DNA of 56,811 nt from DATDYB01 sp036517115 (lineage in GTDB: Bacteria; Patescibacteriota; Minisyncoccia; Phycocordibacterales; PALSA-1337). Shown piece after piece: positions 32,398 through 39,766 of this stretch. Below the pieces are notes generated by a model. The model was not told the DNA's origin, did not search any database, and saw only the letters and a program-made list of their open reading frames with translations. Within the stretch, counting starts at the first letter, position 1. Every line of letters starts with the position of its first letter. Made by a program: the position numbers and the translations under genes. The stretch spans positions 1-56,811 of the forward strand of contig DATDYB010000026.1 of the NCBI GenBank assembly GCA_036517115.1, read 5' to 3'.

Positions 32398-33708
32398 ATG
32401 GAACGTAAATTAGTACAAGACCTAGTTCCTCCAAAAAGCATTAGAAACATACCTGTTTCCGGTACGAAAAAGCCGGCCCGCCCTCCTCGTTCAGAATCCG
32501 GCCGTCCAGTATCTTTTAAACGAACACAACCATTGTTGAATAAAGAAAAAATACAACGTCGTTCTCATGCCGGTGTATGGTTCGTGGCGCTTGTGTGCGT
32601 ACTTGTCTTTGCCTTCTCAGTTACCCTCCTTTTTGCGAAAGCCGAGGTGCATGTTACTCCTGTTCAAGGGATAGTGGCTGTTGACAGCACCTATACCGCG
32701 AAGAAGGCACCTCTCCAGGGTGAGCTTGGGTATACAGTGATGTCTCTCAATAAAGAAACTGAGGAAGCTCTCACTCCTACAGGTAAAGAAAAAATAGAAA
32801 GTAAAGCAAAGGGCACTATTATCATCTATAATAGTTTCAGTGAAGTCCCTCAGGTATTGGCGAAAAATACCCGTTTTGAAAATACTAAAGGAAATATTTA
32901 CCGGATAGGAGATGCGGTGAGTGTTCCAGGAAGGAAGAAAGTGAACAGTCAAATGATTCCAGGTAGCGTGGAAGTGGTCATAACAGCAGATTTGTCTGGA
33001 GAGTCGTCCAACATGCTTCTTAAAGATCTTGCGGGTGACTTTAGGATCCCTGGTTTTAAAGGAGGACCTAAATTTGAGGCTTTCTACGGACGTCTTAAAA
33101 CTGATATCCGTGGTGGTGCGTCAGGCACCGTTGGAACTGTCGATGAAAAGACGGCTACTGAGACACGGATGCGAATGCGCACCATGCTCAAGGATGAGTT
33201 AGTTAAAGAAGCTTTTGCGGAGAAACCTTCCGGTGTTGTGCTCTACGATAGTGCCCTTCTTATTGAATATGAATCATTACCTAATAAAAACACTACGGAT
33301 GGTAAGGTGGCTATTGTTGAAAAAGCGACACTGTATGGGACATTGTTTGATCAAAAAGAATTAGCCTCTCGTGTTCTTCCCGACGAAACTGCTGCAATTA
33401 AAAAAGGAGAAACCGTAGTTCACGGTCTTGATGAACTAGTGCTTGATATTAAAAACAAAAAAGATTTTAGTCCAAAGACTTCAACCGGCACGCTTATCTT
33501 CAGCCTAAAGGGCCCATTGAAAAGTGTCGCGATGTTCGATGAACATAAGCTTAAGCAGGATTTAGCTGGCAAGCCCACCAGCCGCATTCCTGTAGTGCTT
33601 TCTGCCTATCAAGGGATCAAGACGGCAGACGTTATTATCCGCCCATTCTGGAAGCGATCATTCCCTGGCGACCCTGAAAAAATCACTATTCAAACAACAG
33701 TGAAATAA
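32398..33708 (+). CDS. Bitopic membrane protein with large outer domain
   Basis: A 436-residue protein. A basic, proline-rich cytoplasmic segment (about 1-58) leads to one transmembrane helix (GVWFVALVCVLVFAFSVTLLF, about 60-80). The outer part begins AEVHVTPVQGIVAVDSTYTA and contains KAKGTIIIYNSFSE and VPGRKKVNSQMIPGSVEVVI, a beta-rich pattern seen in Patescibacterial proteins annotated as baseplate J-like. Late repeats of the same fold (LDELVLDIKNKKDF, TGTLIFSLKG) are likely. TATACT (32381-32386) precedes the ATG by 11 nt. It probably partners the actin-like ATPase upstream. Confidence 0.7.
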   Translation: MERKLVQDLVPPKSIRNIPVSGTKKPARPPRSESGRPVSFKRTQPLLNKEKIQRRSHAGVWFVALVCVLVFAFSVTLLFAKAEVHVTPVQGIVAVDSTYTAKKAPLQGELGYTVMSLNKETEEALTPTGKEKIESKAKGTIIIYNSFSEVPQVLAKNTRFENTKGNIYRIGDAVSVPGRKKVNSQMIPGSVEVVITADLSGESSNMLLKDLAGDFRIPGFKGGPKFEAFYGRLKTDIRGGASGTVGTVDEKTATETRMRMRTMLKDELVKEAFAEKPSGVVLYDSALLIEYESLPNKNTTDGKVAIVEKATLYGTLFDQKELASRVLPDETAAIKKGETVVHGLDELVLDIKNKKDFSPKTSTGTLIFSLKGPLKSVAMFDEHKLKQDLAGKPTSRIPVVLSAYQGIKTADVIIRPFWKRSFPGDPEKITIQTTVK

Positions 33709-33767
33709 CTTAAAGCGTTGGGGTTATATTCTTTAAAATTATTTCCTCGCTCCTACCGTAAGAGCGA

Positions 33768-33948
33768 ACCCATTCTAAAAATTCTTACTAAATAGCCAGG
33801 ACTCTCCAAAACAAGGAGTTTTTTAGGAAAATGGATTCAGTCCCGAGACGGTGAGGGACCGACCGGAGGGAGTTGTCCATTTTCCGTGAAGAAAAATGAC
33901 TATGTTTTGTGAGGACAGGCGTTCGGTGTAAGAATTTTTAGAATGGGT
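33768..33948. ncRNA. Unassigned 181-nt structured element with 21-bp closing helix
   Basis: The arms 33768-33788 and 33928-33948 are perfect reverse complements over 21 nt. Inside, GGAAAATGGA (33826-33835) pairs with TCCATTTTCC (33876-33885), GTCCC with GGGAC, and CTCC with GGAG near 33804-33818, giving a branched fold. No long open frame crosses it. It lies between a membrane protein gene and the infA promoter. It could be a small RNA of about 6S size, or a MITE-like element with terminal inverted repeats; no target-site duplication is obvious. No known RNA family (tmRNA, RNase P, SRP) was matched. Confidence 0.45.
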
Positions 33949-33958
33949 GAGTGGCTAT

Positions 33959-33987
33959 TTGACCGCCTTTTTATTATCTGCTACTAT
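33959..33987 (+). promoter_or_regulatory. Promoter of the infA ribosomal operon
   Basis: TTGACC (33959-33964), a 17-nt spacer and TACTAT (33982-33987) precede the infA GTG by 14 nt. Confidence 0.75.
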
Positions 33988-34001
33988 GATGAACGCGTAA
34001 C

Positions 34002-34226
34002 GTGATACAAAATAACAGTACAAAAGACCTTAAAGCCACTGGGGTAGTGACAGAAGCTCTTCCTAATACCCTGTTCAAGGTTAAACTTGATGGTAAGGAA
34101 GAGGAAATTCTGGCATATCTTGCGGGCAAGATGAGAATGCACCGTATTAGGGTTCTTATCGGCGATAAGGTTGAACTCGAGCTTGACTCGTACGGAGGAA
34201 GGGCGAGGATCACAAAGCGACTATAA
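34002..34226 (+). CDS. infA: Translation initiation factor IF-1
   Basis: A 74-residue OB-fold protein binding the 30S A site during initiation. ATGVVTEALPNTLFKVKLDGKEEEILAYLAGKMRMHRIRVLIGDKVELELDSYGGRARITKRL is the full family pattern in order, cited here in parts: EALPN-LF-V (residues about 18-26), GKMR-(x)-RIR (about 42-48), and the DxxxGRARI end. It uses a GTG start (34002): the only upstream ATG runs into TAA at once. First gene of infA-rpmJ-rpsM-rpsK-rpsD. Confidence 0.95.
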   Translation: MIQNNSTKDLKATGVVTEALPNTLFKVKLDGKEEEILAYLAGKMRMHRIRVLIGDKVELELDSYGGRARITKRL

Positions 34227-34242
34227 ATACCGTAAAATAATT

Positions 34243-34359
34243 ATGAAAGTTCGATCATCAGTTAAAAAGATTTGTCCTAAATGCGTTACTGTACGCAGGA
34301 AAGGAAGTGTCTACGTAGTGTGTAAAGCCAATCTACGACATAAGCAGCGACAAGGCTAG
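34243..34359 (+). CDS. rpmJ: Ribosomal protein bL36
   Basis: A 38-residue protein of the large subunit, zinc-binding type: MKVRSSVKKICPKC, a third cysteine at VVCKAN and a histidine in LRHKQRQG give the C-C-C-H site. ATG 34243 gives the standard N-terminus. It lies 16 nt after infA, the classical order. Confidence 0.97.
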   Translation: MKVRSSVKKICPKCVTVRRKGSVYVVCKANLRHKQRQG

Positions 34360-34402
34360 CTTTACTTTTTTATCCCCCCATGCTAGCTTTTAACATTGTG
34401 CT

Positions 34403-34783
34403 ATGCGCATCCTAGGAATAACAATACCAGACGACAAGCGGCTTGAAATCGCCCTTACTGCCCTTTATGGAGTAGGGCGTTCTCGTGCGCAAGAAATTTT
34501 GAACAGGGTGAAGATTGAGCACGGCAAACGTGCAAAGGAACTTACACCTGAACAAGAGAATGAAATCCGCAAGATTGTTGAGTCGTACAAAATCGAAGGT
34601 GATCTTAAGCGCGAGATCTCCGCTAACATCAAACGACTGAAAGACGTCAAGGCATATCGCGGTGTACGCCACATGCGACGACTACCAGTGCGTGGTCAGC
34701 GAACCAAGACAAATTCTCGAACCCTTCGAGGAAATGTCCGAAAGACTATGGGAAGCGGTAAGAAGAAGGAAGATAAGAAGTAA
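34403..34783 (+). CDS. rpsM: Ribosomal protein uS13
   Basis: A 126-residue protein of the 30S head, contacting tRNA and 50S. MRILGITIPDDKRLEIALTALYGVGRSRAQEIL is the helix-two-turn-helix start, and RGVRHMRRLPVRGQRTKTNSRTLRG the conserved C-terminal tail. Length is normal. It is 43 nt after rpmJ, in the alpha operon order. Confidence 0.97.
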   Translation: MRILGITIPDDKRLEIALTALYGVGRSRAQEILNRVKIEHGKRAKELTPEQENEIRKIVESYKIEGDLKREISANIKRLKDVKAYRGVRHMRRLPVRGQRTKTNSRTLRGNVRKTMGSGKKKEDKK

Positions 34784-34785
34784 AG

Positions 34786-34848
34786 TAGTTACTGGTTACT
34801 AGTCATTAGTTGCTAGTAACTGGCAACTGTATAACTAGTAACTGAATT
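34786..34848 (+). repeat. AGTAACT-word repeat between rpsM and rpsK
   Basis: Degenerate, partly inverted copies of AGTAACTG/CAGTTACT (e.g. AGTTACTGGTTACTAGT, CTAGTAACTGGCAACTG, AACTAGTAACTG) fill the whole gap between two ribosomal genes. The word can fold back on itself. The same class of short-word repeat occurs elsewhere in the window. Confidence 0.7.
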
Positions 34849-34851
34849 ATT

Positions 34852-35280
34852 ATGGGAAAGAAAAGAATCGTAAAACAAGAAGGTGATGTTGTGAAGGCTG
34901 CAGGCGCAGCTCCTGTTGTTGCTGCCAAGAAAAGAATGGAATCAGGAATCCTTCACGTACAATCAACCTACAACAACACAAAGCTCCTACTTACTGACCC
35001 AACCGGCAACGCGGTGGCTGCTTCATCAAGTGGAGCACTCGGCTTCAAGGGAGCAAAGAAGGGAACTCCCTTCGCTGCCGCAAAGGTGGGTGAGGCCTTA
35101 GCACTCAAAGCTGCGACTATTGGAGTGAAGGAGGTAGCAGTTGTGGTGAAGGGCGTCGGTTCAGGCCGAGAGTCAGCTATTCGAGGTTTTATTTCAAAAG
35201 GGATTAACATCACCTCTATTAAAGACGAAACCCCTGTTCCTTTTAACGGACCTAAGCCTCCTAAGCCTCGAAGAGTATAA
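34852..35280 (+). CDS. rpsK: Ribosomal protein uS11
   Basis: A 142-residue protein of the 30S platform. An Ala/Lys-rich N-terminal extension precedes the core SGILHVQSTYNNTKLLLTDPTGN, and the end GSGRESAIRGFISKGINITSIKDETPVPFNGPKPPKPRRV is diagnostic. Follows rpsM after a repeat-filled gap. Confidence 0.97.
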   Translation: MGKKRIVKQEGDVVKAAGAAPVVAAKKRMESGILHVQSTYNNTKLLLTDPTGNAVAASSSGALGFKGAKKGTPFAAAKVGEALALKAATIGVKEVAVVVKGVGSGRESAIRGFISKGINITSIKDETPVPFNGPKPPKPRRV

Positions 35281-35298
35281 AGCGATATTTTAATACAT

Positions 35299-35904
35299 AT
35301 GATTATTGGACCTAAATACAAAATTGCCCGCCGCCTTAATGCTCCAGTGTTTGAAAAAACACAGACGGAGAAGTACGCCCTTTCTCTCGCCCGAAAAACC
35401 AAGACGAAGGGACGAAGTAGTGCAAAAACCGACTACGGTATGCAGGTTAATGAGAAGCAAAAAGCTCGTATGACCTACGGTATGGGAGAACGCCAATTCG
35501 CCCGCTACGTAAAAGAAGCAGTTGATAAGAAAGGTGATTCAGTAGGCTTTCTTCTTACGAAACTTGAGTCTCGTCTTGATAATGTTGTGCTTCGGGCTGG
35601 TTTGGTGACATCACGACGAGCGGCACGGCAAATGGTGTCCCATGGTCACATCTGTGTTAACGAGAAACGAGTTACTATTCCTTCGTATACTGTAACTCCA
35701 GGTGAGAAAATCAGCATCAGAGAAGGAAGCAAGAAATCTCATCTCTTCGCAACACTCGACGAGAAGCTTAAACAGCACAATCTTCCTGCATGGCTTAAGG
35801 TAAACATCGATACGAAAGTATTTACTGTCGAAGGTAAGCCTACCGTCAAAGAAACTGAGCTGCTTTTTAATGTGGCGACAGTATTAGAGTTTTATTCGAG
35901 ATAG
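35299..35904 (+). CDS. rpsD: Ribosomal protein uS4
   Basis: A 201-residue primary 16S-binding protein. The S4 domain is clear: LESRLDNVVLRAGLVTSRRAARQMVSHGHICVNEKRVTIPSYTVTPGEKI (about 95-143). The N-terminal region lacks the C4 zinc site of some homologues. In many bacteria uS4 autoregulates the alpha operon; whether it does so here cannot be seen. ATG 35299, 18 nt after rpsK. Confidence 0.97.
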   Translation: MIIGPKYKIARRLNAPVFEKTQTEKYALSLARKTKTKGRSSAKTDYGMQVNEKQKARMTYGMGERQFARYVKEAVDKKGDSVGFLLTKLESRLDNVVLRAGLVTSRRAARQMVSHGHICVNEKRVTIPSYTVTPGEKISIREGSKKSHLFATLDEKLKQHNLPAWLKVNIDTKVFTVEGKPTVKETELLFNVATVLEFYSR

Positions 35905-35907
35905 TAT

Positions 35908-35935
35908 TGCAAATTATACGAATTTGAAGTATAAT
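35908..35935 (+). promoter_or_regulatory. Internal promoter before rpoA
   Basis: TTGCAA (35908-35913), 16 nt, TATAAT (35930-35935). The 80-nt gap from rpsD to rpoA and an AGAGGAAAC site suggest that rpoA-rplQ-rplM-rpsI has its own start in addition to read-through. Confidence 0.75.
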
Positions 35936-35984
35936 TTGCTTTTTGTAAAAGAGGAAACAATTAATAAATTTTAAGTATAAAAAT

Positions 35985-36953
35985 ATGTCTGATTACAACG
36001 TTTTATTGCCGACAAAACCGAAAATCATTCAGGAAGAAGGTTTCAGTGGAACCTACGAAATTGACGGTCTTTATCCTGGATACGGCCATACGTTAGGTAA
36101 CTCACTCCGACGTATTATACTTTCTTCCCTCCCTGGAGCAGCGATCACTCGAGTTAAAATCGATGGAGTTAGCCATGAGTTTTCAACTATTAATGGAGTA
36201 AAGGAAGACGTTATCACCCTCCTTCTAAACTTGAAGCGTATTCGCATCAAATTACTAACCGATGAACCTCAAACAATGAACCTTAAGGTAAAAGGTATTA
36301 AGGAAGTTACTGCGGCAGACATCGAGGCTCCTGGCCAGGTAGAAATCCTAAATCCAGACCAATCAATCGCTCATTTAACTGACAAGAGTGCTGATCTTAA
36401 TATTGAGATCAGTGTAGAGAAGGGTCTCGGATATGTCTCAAAGGAAATATTACAGAAGGATCGCGTGGATATCGGTACCATCACCCTCGACGCTATTTTC
36501 ACTCCTATCCGACGAGTGAACTACGAAGTAGAGAACATGCGCGTGGGAGATCGAACTGATTTTAACCGTTTGAAAATATTTATCGAGACTGACGGCACTA
36601 TCCTACCTCAGGAAGCACTGACGAGTGCTATTACTATCATGATCGGCCAACTCAAGGCAATTGTCGGCTTTAAGGAAGAAGAGCCTGAAGCGGAAGCAGC
36701 GGAGTCAGAAGGTGATGAAAAAGAGGATGGTTCTTCAAAGAAAGAACTTGATGTAGAATTCCTCAAGACTCGCACTGACTCTATCGGCCTTTCAGCTCGC
36801 ACCGTAAAGGCGCTTGCTAACGCTAACATCCGAACAGTCGGAGGGCTGGCTCGCAAGAAGGAAGCTGATATCCTTGAGATCGACGGACTTGGACCAAAAG
36901 GTATTCAGGAAATTAAAAAATCCCTCAGCAACTTTGGGATATCGCTTAAGTAG
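35985..36953 (+). CDS. rpoA: RNA polymerase alpha subunit
   Basis: A 322-residue alpha subunit. The N-terminal assembly domain has YPGYGHTLGNSLRRIILSSLPGAA and MRVGDRTDFNRLKIFIETDGTILPQEAL. An acidic linker (about 228-248) leads to an alpha-CTD with SIGLSARTVKALANANIRTVGGLARKKEADILEIDGLGPKGIQEIK (about 266-312), which contacts UP elements and activators. Complete and normal in length. Confidence 0.98.
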   Translation: MSDYNVLLPTKPKIIQEEGFSGTYEIDGLYPGYGHTLGNSLRRIILSSLPGAAITRVKIDGVSHEFSTINGVKEDVITLLLNLKRIRIKLLTDEPQTMNLKVKGIKEVTAADIEAPGQVEILNPDQSIAHLTDKSADLNIEISVEKGLGYVSKEILQKDRVDIGTITLDAIFTPIRRVNYEVENMRVGDRTDFNRLKIFIETDGTILPQEALTSAITIMIGQLKAIVGFKEEEPEAEAAESEGDEKEDGSSKKELDVEFLKTRTDSIGLSARTVKALANANIRTVGGLARKKEADILEIDGLGPKGIQEIKKSLSNFGISLK

Positions 36954-36959
36954 TTACAT

Positions 36960-36985
36960 TGTTTCCAGTTATTGTAGCTGGAAAC
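36960..36985 (+). other. Hairpin between rpoA and rplQ
   Basis: GTTTCCAG and CTGGAAAC pair with an 8-9-nt loop, then AAACAAC follows. There is no T run, so this is more likely an RNA processing or stability element than a terminator. Confidence 0.5.
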
Positions 36986-37006
36986 AAACAACTGATAACC
37001 AACGAC

Positions 37007-37354
37007 ATGAACCACCATTCAAAAAAAAGATTATTCGGACGAGAGATGAATCAGAGAAATGCACTGATGAAGTCCTTGGCGTTGTCACTTTTGGTAAACT
37101 CAAAAATTACTACTACTGCAGCGAAAGCAAAGTCCCTCCGACCGTTTGTGGAGAAGCTTGTTACTAACGGCAAAAAAGGCGGCCTTGCAGCACAGCGACT
37201 CCTTGCATCACGTGTAGGTAAAGAAGCGAGCTCGATTCTCCTTAAAACAATTTCTCCAAAATACAAAGACCGAAAGGGAGGATTTACGAGAATCATTAAG
37301 TTGCCTGCCCGAAAAAGTGACGGAAGCCCGATGGCAGTTATTGAATTTGTATAA
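37007..37354 (+). CDS. rplQ: Ribosomal protein bL17
   Basis: A 115-residue large-subunit protein. MNHHSKKRLFGREMNQRNALMKSLALSLL is the standard start (ATG 37007; the longer frame reaches into the hairpin and is not used), and GGFTRIIKLPARKSDGSPMAVIEFV the end. In the conserved rpoA-rplQ order. Confidence 0.97.
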   Translation: MNHHSKKRLFGREMNQRNALMKSLALSLLVNSKITTTAAKAKSLRPFVEKLVTNGKKGGLAAQRLLASRVGKEASSILLKTISPKYKDRKGGFTRIIKLPARKSDGSPMAVIEFV

Positions 37355-37359
37355 ATACC

Positions 37360-37707
37360 ATGACCACACACACCATTGACGCAACAAATAAAAAAATCGG
37401 CCGCGTAGCAAGTGAGGCTGCGGCATTACTCATTGGTAAAAACAATACTTCTTTTGTGCGTAACAAGATTATTGGTTCAAAAGTTGAGATCGTTAATACC
37501 TCCAAGGCTCTTATCGACGAGAGAAAGAAAAATGATAAAGAGTATGCGACCTACAGCGGATATCCTGGTGGCATTAAGACTGAGACGGTGAGTCGTCTGA
37601 TCGAGCGAAAGGGTTACAGCGAAATTTTTAGAAAGGCTGTATACGGAATGCTCCCTCAGAATAAATTAAAGAAAGGAATGATGAAAAACCTAACGATCAC
37701 CGAATAA
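37360..37707 (+). CDS. rplM: Ribosomal protein uL13, short form
   Basis: A 115-residue protein; most bacterial uL13 are about 142-147. IDATNKKIGRVASEAAALLIGKN and YSGYPGGIKTETVSRLIERKGYSEIFRKAVYGMLPQNKLKKGMMKNL are the core. The C-terminal tail that normally continues with HPHAAQ-P is missing. Follows rplQ after 5 nt and precedes rpsI after 5 nt. Confidence 0.96.
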   Translation: MTTHTIDATNKKIGRVASEAAALLIGKNNTSFVRNKIIGSKVEIVNTSKALIDERKKNDKEYATYSGYPGGIKTETVSRLIERKGYSEIFRKAVYGMLPQNKLKKGMMKNLTITE

Positions 37708-37712
37708 TTACC

Positions 37713-38138
37713 ATGAAAGAAGAAGTAAAAAAAATGCAAGAAGGAGAAGGACGCTATATCGAAACAATTGGCCGACGAAAGACGGCTGTTGCTCGTGTTC
37801 GTATTACTCCCGGAGCAAAGCAGTCGTACGTGATCAACCACAAGGAACTCGCTGTTTACTTTCCAACGAAGGATCTTCAGAATATTGCGGTAGAGGCGTT
37901 TGCTAAATCTAAAATTGTTCAGAAATTTAAAGTTACTGTTCTCCTTAAAGGTGGAGGAGTGAACTCGCAAGCAGAAGCGATGCGACACGGCATTGCCCGT
38001 GGCCTCATTGAAGTTGATGCAGAACTCCGTAAGAAGCTTAAGAAGGAAGGATTCCTCAAGCGAGACCCTCGAGCCAAGGAACGACGCAAGTTCGGTCTCA
38101 AAAAGGCACGTAAAGCCCCTCAATGGTCAAAACGATAG
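37713..38138 (+). CDS. rpsI: Ribosomal protein uS9
   Basis: A 141-residue 30S protein whose C-terminal tail reaches the P-site tRNA. YIETIGRRKTAVARVRITPG at the start, GGGVNSQAEAMRHGIARGLIEVD, and the tail RERRKFGLKKARKAPQWSKR, ending in the conserved S-K-R. Last gene of the ribosomal run. Confidence 0.97.
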   Translation: MKEEVKKMQEGEGRYIETIGRRKTAVARVRITPGAKQSYVINHKELAVYFPTKDLQNIAVEAFAKSKIVQKFKVTVLLKGGGVNSQAEAMRHGIARGLIEVDAELRKKLKKEGFLKRDPRAKERRKFGLKKARKAPQWSKR

Positions 38139-38210
38139 GTAGACCACACAGTGGAATAAAAGAGGTAAGATAACCTTTTGGGTGGCCGAGAGTCGGGACA
38201 ACGTATTTGG

Positions 38211-38245
38211 AAGAGAAAACACCGGAAATACCGGTGTTTTCTCTT
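38211..38245 (+). terminator. Terminator after rpsI
   Basis: A perfect 15-bp stem (38211-38225 with 38231-38245) with a 5-nt loop. The T-containing 3' arm GTTTTCTCTT ends the ribosomal protein operon. The rest of 38139-38338 shows a further hairpin GTAAACT/AGTTTAC (38291-38317) and no gene. Confidence 0.85.
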
Positions 38246-38338
38246 TAAATCACTTAAAAAGTAGTGAGGAGATTTCTTAATAATCTTATGGTAAACTTGG
38301 TATCACACTGAGTTTACAAAAAGAATAATTTTCTTTCT

Positions 38339-39259
38339 ATGTCTATCACGTTAGTACCACTAGATAATGATCATGAGCAGGATACGCCAACAGTGATTGT
38401 GGGTAAAAATATATTGCTCAAAATAAAAACTAGACAATCGCTCTCTGAAACAAATGATTCATTAAGAGAAATAATAGGTACTGAAAATTTACTTAAAGAG
38501 ACAGAATTATGGGAATGGATTAGAAGATTGCAACTTCTTACAAATGAGATCGAAGAATACATAACATCAAGTATTCAATTTCGGGATTATATATCTAAAC
38601 TAAAAATTGAGGACAAAGAAAAGCTTTATCAAGCAACCTTCAGAGATTTCAAGGAGAAAATAACTCAAAAAACAAAAGAAATTGCAGACATAGAAAGTAT
38701 TTTAAATATTCGTCTCGCTAGAGACACTAGTTGGAACTTTTGTGGAAACTGTGATGCTTGTATTGGTCCACATGAAGACACCTTGCCGACTAACTGTACG
38801 GTATGCGAATCGGAAGTGGATAAAAAACCAACTGCAGGATTTACTATTCGTTTTCTCGAAAAAGAAATTAAAAATTATCTAGATGGGACATGGCTTGAAG
38901 ACTATATTGCGAGGATTTTTAAAAAAATGGACTGGGAAGCCTGGAGCAATGGTGATATTATGGGAGCTACAGGAGTCTATCACCAAATGGATGTTCTTGC
39001 TATAAACAAATTAAATGGTAAAGTAGTTATCGTAGAGTGTAAAAGAACAGCAAAATCAGAGCATGCTTATCGACTTATTACTCAATTTCTTGATATACAA
39101 CCAAGTTGTGGACTGTTAGTCTCAATAAGAAAAGTGCAAAGTGACCCTGCAATAAACCTCTTAACAAAAAAACCAGGGTTGAAGTTAATAGAGATAGAAG
39201 GGAGAAGTGATACAGAAGTTCAGGAAATGATCAAAGACTATGTTGAAAGGGATAACTAA
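38339..39259 (+). CDS. Zinc-ribbon plus restriction-endonuclease-like protein
   Basis: A 306-residue protein. The first half is helical/coiled coil (to about residue 130). Then a four-cysteine ribbon FCGNCDACIG...NCTVCES (about 138-162) is followed by a PD-(D/E)XK core: GTWLEDYIARIFKKMDWEAW, HQMDVLAINKLNGKVVIVECKRTAKSEHAY (D, then E-x-K), and CGLLVSIRK. It resembles Mrr-like nucleases. TAATTT at 38326-38331 lies 7 nt before the ATG, another leaderless-type start. Codon use is more AT-rich than the ribosomal genes upstream, and the next two genes are also accessory, so this looks like a small defence or transfer island. Confidence 0.75.
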   Translation: MSITLVPLDNDHEQDTPTVIVGKNILLKIKTRQSLSETNDSLREIIGTENLLKETELWEWIRRLQLLTNEIEEYITSSIQFRDYISKLKIEDKEKLYQATFRDFKEKITQKTKEIADIESILNIRLARDTSWNFCGNCDACIGPHEDTLPTNCTVCESEVDKKPTAGFTIRFLEKEIKNYLDGTWLEDYIARIFKKMDWEAWSNGDIMGATGVYHQMDVLAINKLNGKVVIVECKRTAKSEHAYRLITQFLDIQPSCGLLVSIRKVQSDPAINLLTKKPGLKLIEIEGRSDTEVQEMIKDYVERDN

Positions 39260-39268
39260 ATAAAGGGT

Positions 39269-39553
39269 ATGAGCGATAAAATAATTAAATCTGGAATAAC
39301 AAAATGGGATATAGAAAATATAGAAAAGGTCCCTGCTTGCATGGGAGTTTTTATCGTAAGAAGTTCTCCAATCGATGACTATATTATTGCTATTGAAAAA
39401 ACAGAGGATATAAAAAGATCATTGATGACTATATACAATGAACAGATTTATCCCAATGTCAATTTTTTTGACTGGTATCAAACAGAAAATATGATAGATG
39501 CAGAAACACTACTAAGAGATCTGCGGAATAAGTATAATCTTGCTCACAATTAG
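39269..39553 (+). CDS. Small hypothetical protein, possibly GIY-YIG-like
   Basis: A 94-residue protein. ACMGVFIVRSSPIDDYIIAIEKTEDIKRSLMTIYNEQIYPNVNFFDWYQTENMIDAETLLRDLRNKY has the strand-strand-helix order and the spacing of the GIY-YIG fold, quoted here in pieces: GVFIVR, YIIAIE, IKRSL, FFDWY. The GIY and YIG signatures themselves are degenerate, so catalytic activity is unlikely and the match is tentative. It starts 9 nt after the preceding nuclease-like gene and is likely cotranscribed. Confidence 0.55.
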   Translation: MSDKIIKSGITKWDIENIEKVPACMGVFIVRSSPIDDYIIAIEKTEDIKRSLMTIYNEQIYPNVNFFDWYQTENMIDAETLLRDLRNKYNLAHN

Positions 39554-39559
39554 ATTAAA

Positions 39560-39691
39560 ATGAAAGAAATGTGTACAAATATGGTGGTGACAAAGTCAGA
39601 CGACAATTTACTCCTAGCACAACCAGCAACGACTGTGGCTCATCTCGAAAACAACTGGATTTTCAGCCGAAGTAAAGCTTGTTTGTTGTAA
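39560..39691 (+). CDS. Possible 43-residue peptide
   Basis: An ATG-to-TAA frame just after the GIY-YIG-like gene, reading MKEMCTNMVVTKSDDNL and ending RSKACLL. There is no clear ribosome site, and no family is recognised. It may be the remnant of a longer gene. The rest of the gap to 39766 contains an AAAGGAG but no other frame. Confidence 0.25.
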   Translation: MKEMCTNMVVTKSDDNLLLAQPATTVAHLENNWIFSRSKACLL

Positions 39692-39766
39692 TCATAATTG
39701 TGAAGGAGATTTGGATAGTAAGATCTCTTGCAAAAGGAGCTGATCGATTAAAAGTTAATTAAATTT

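Noticed and set aside
33768..33948. tmRNA, RNase P RNA or SRP RNA
   Set aside because: The conserved cores of these RNAs (tmRNA tag frame and GGATTCGAC-type region, RNase P GAGGAAAGTCC, SRP GGTCAGG...GGAA) were looked for and not found.
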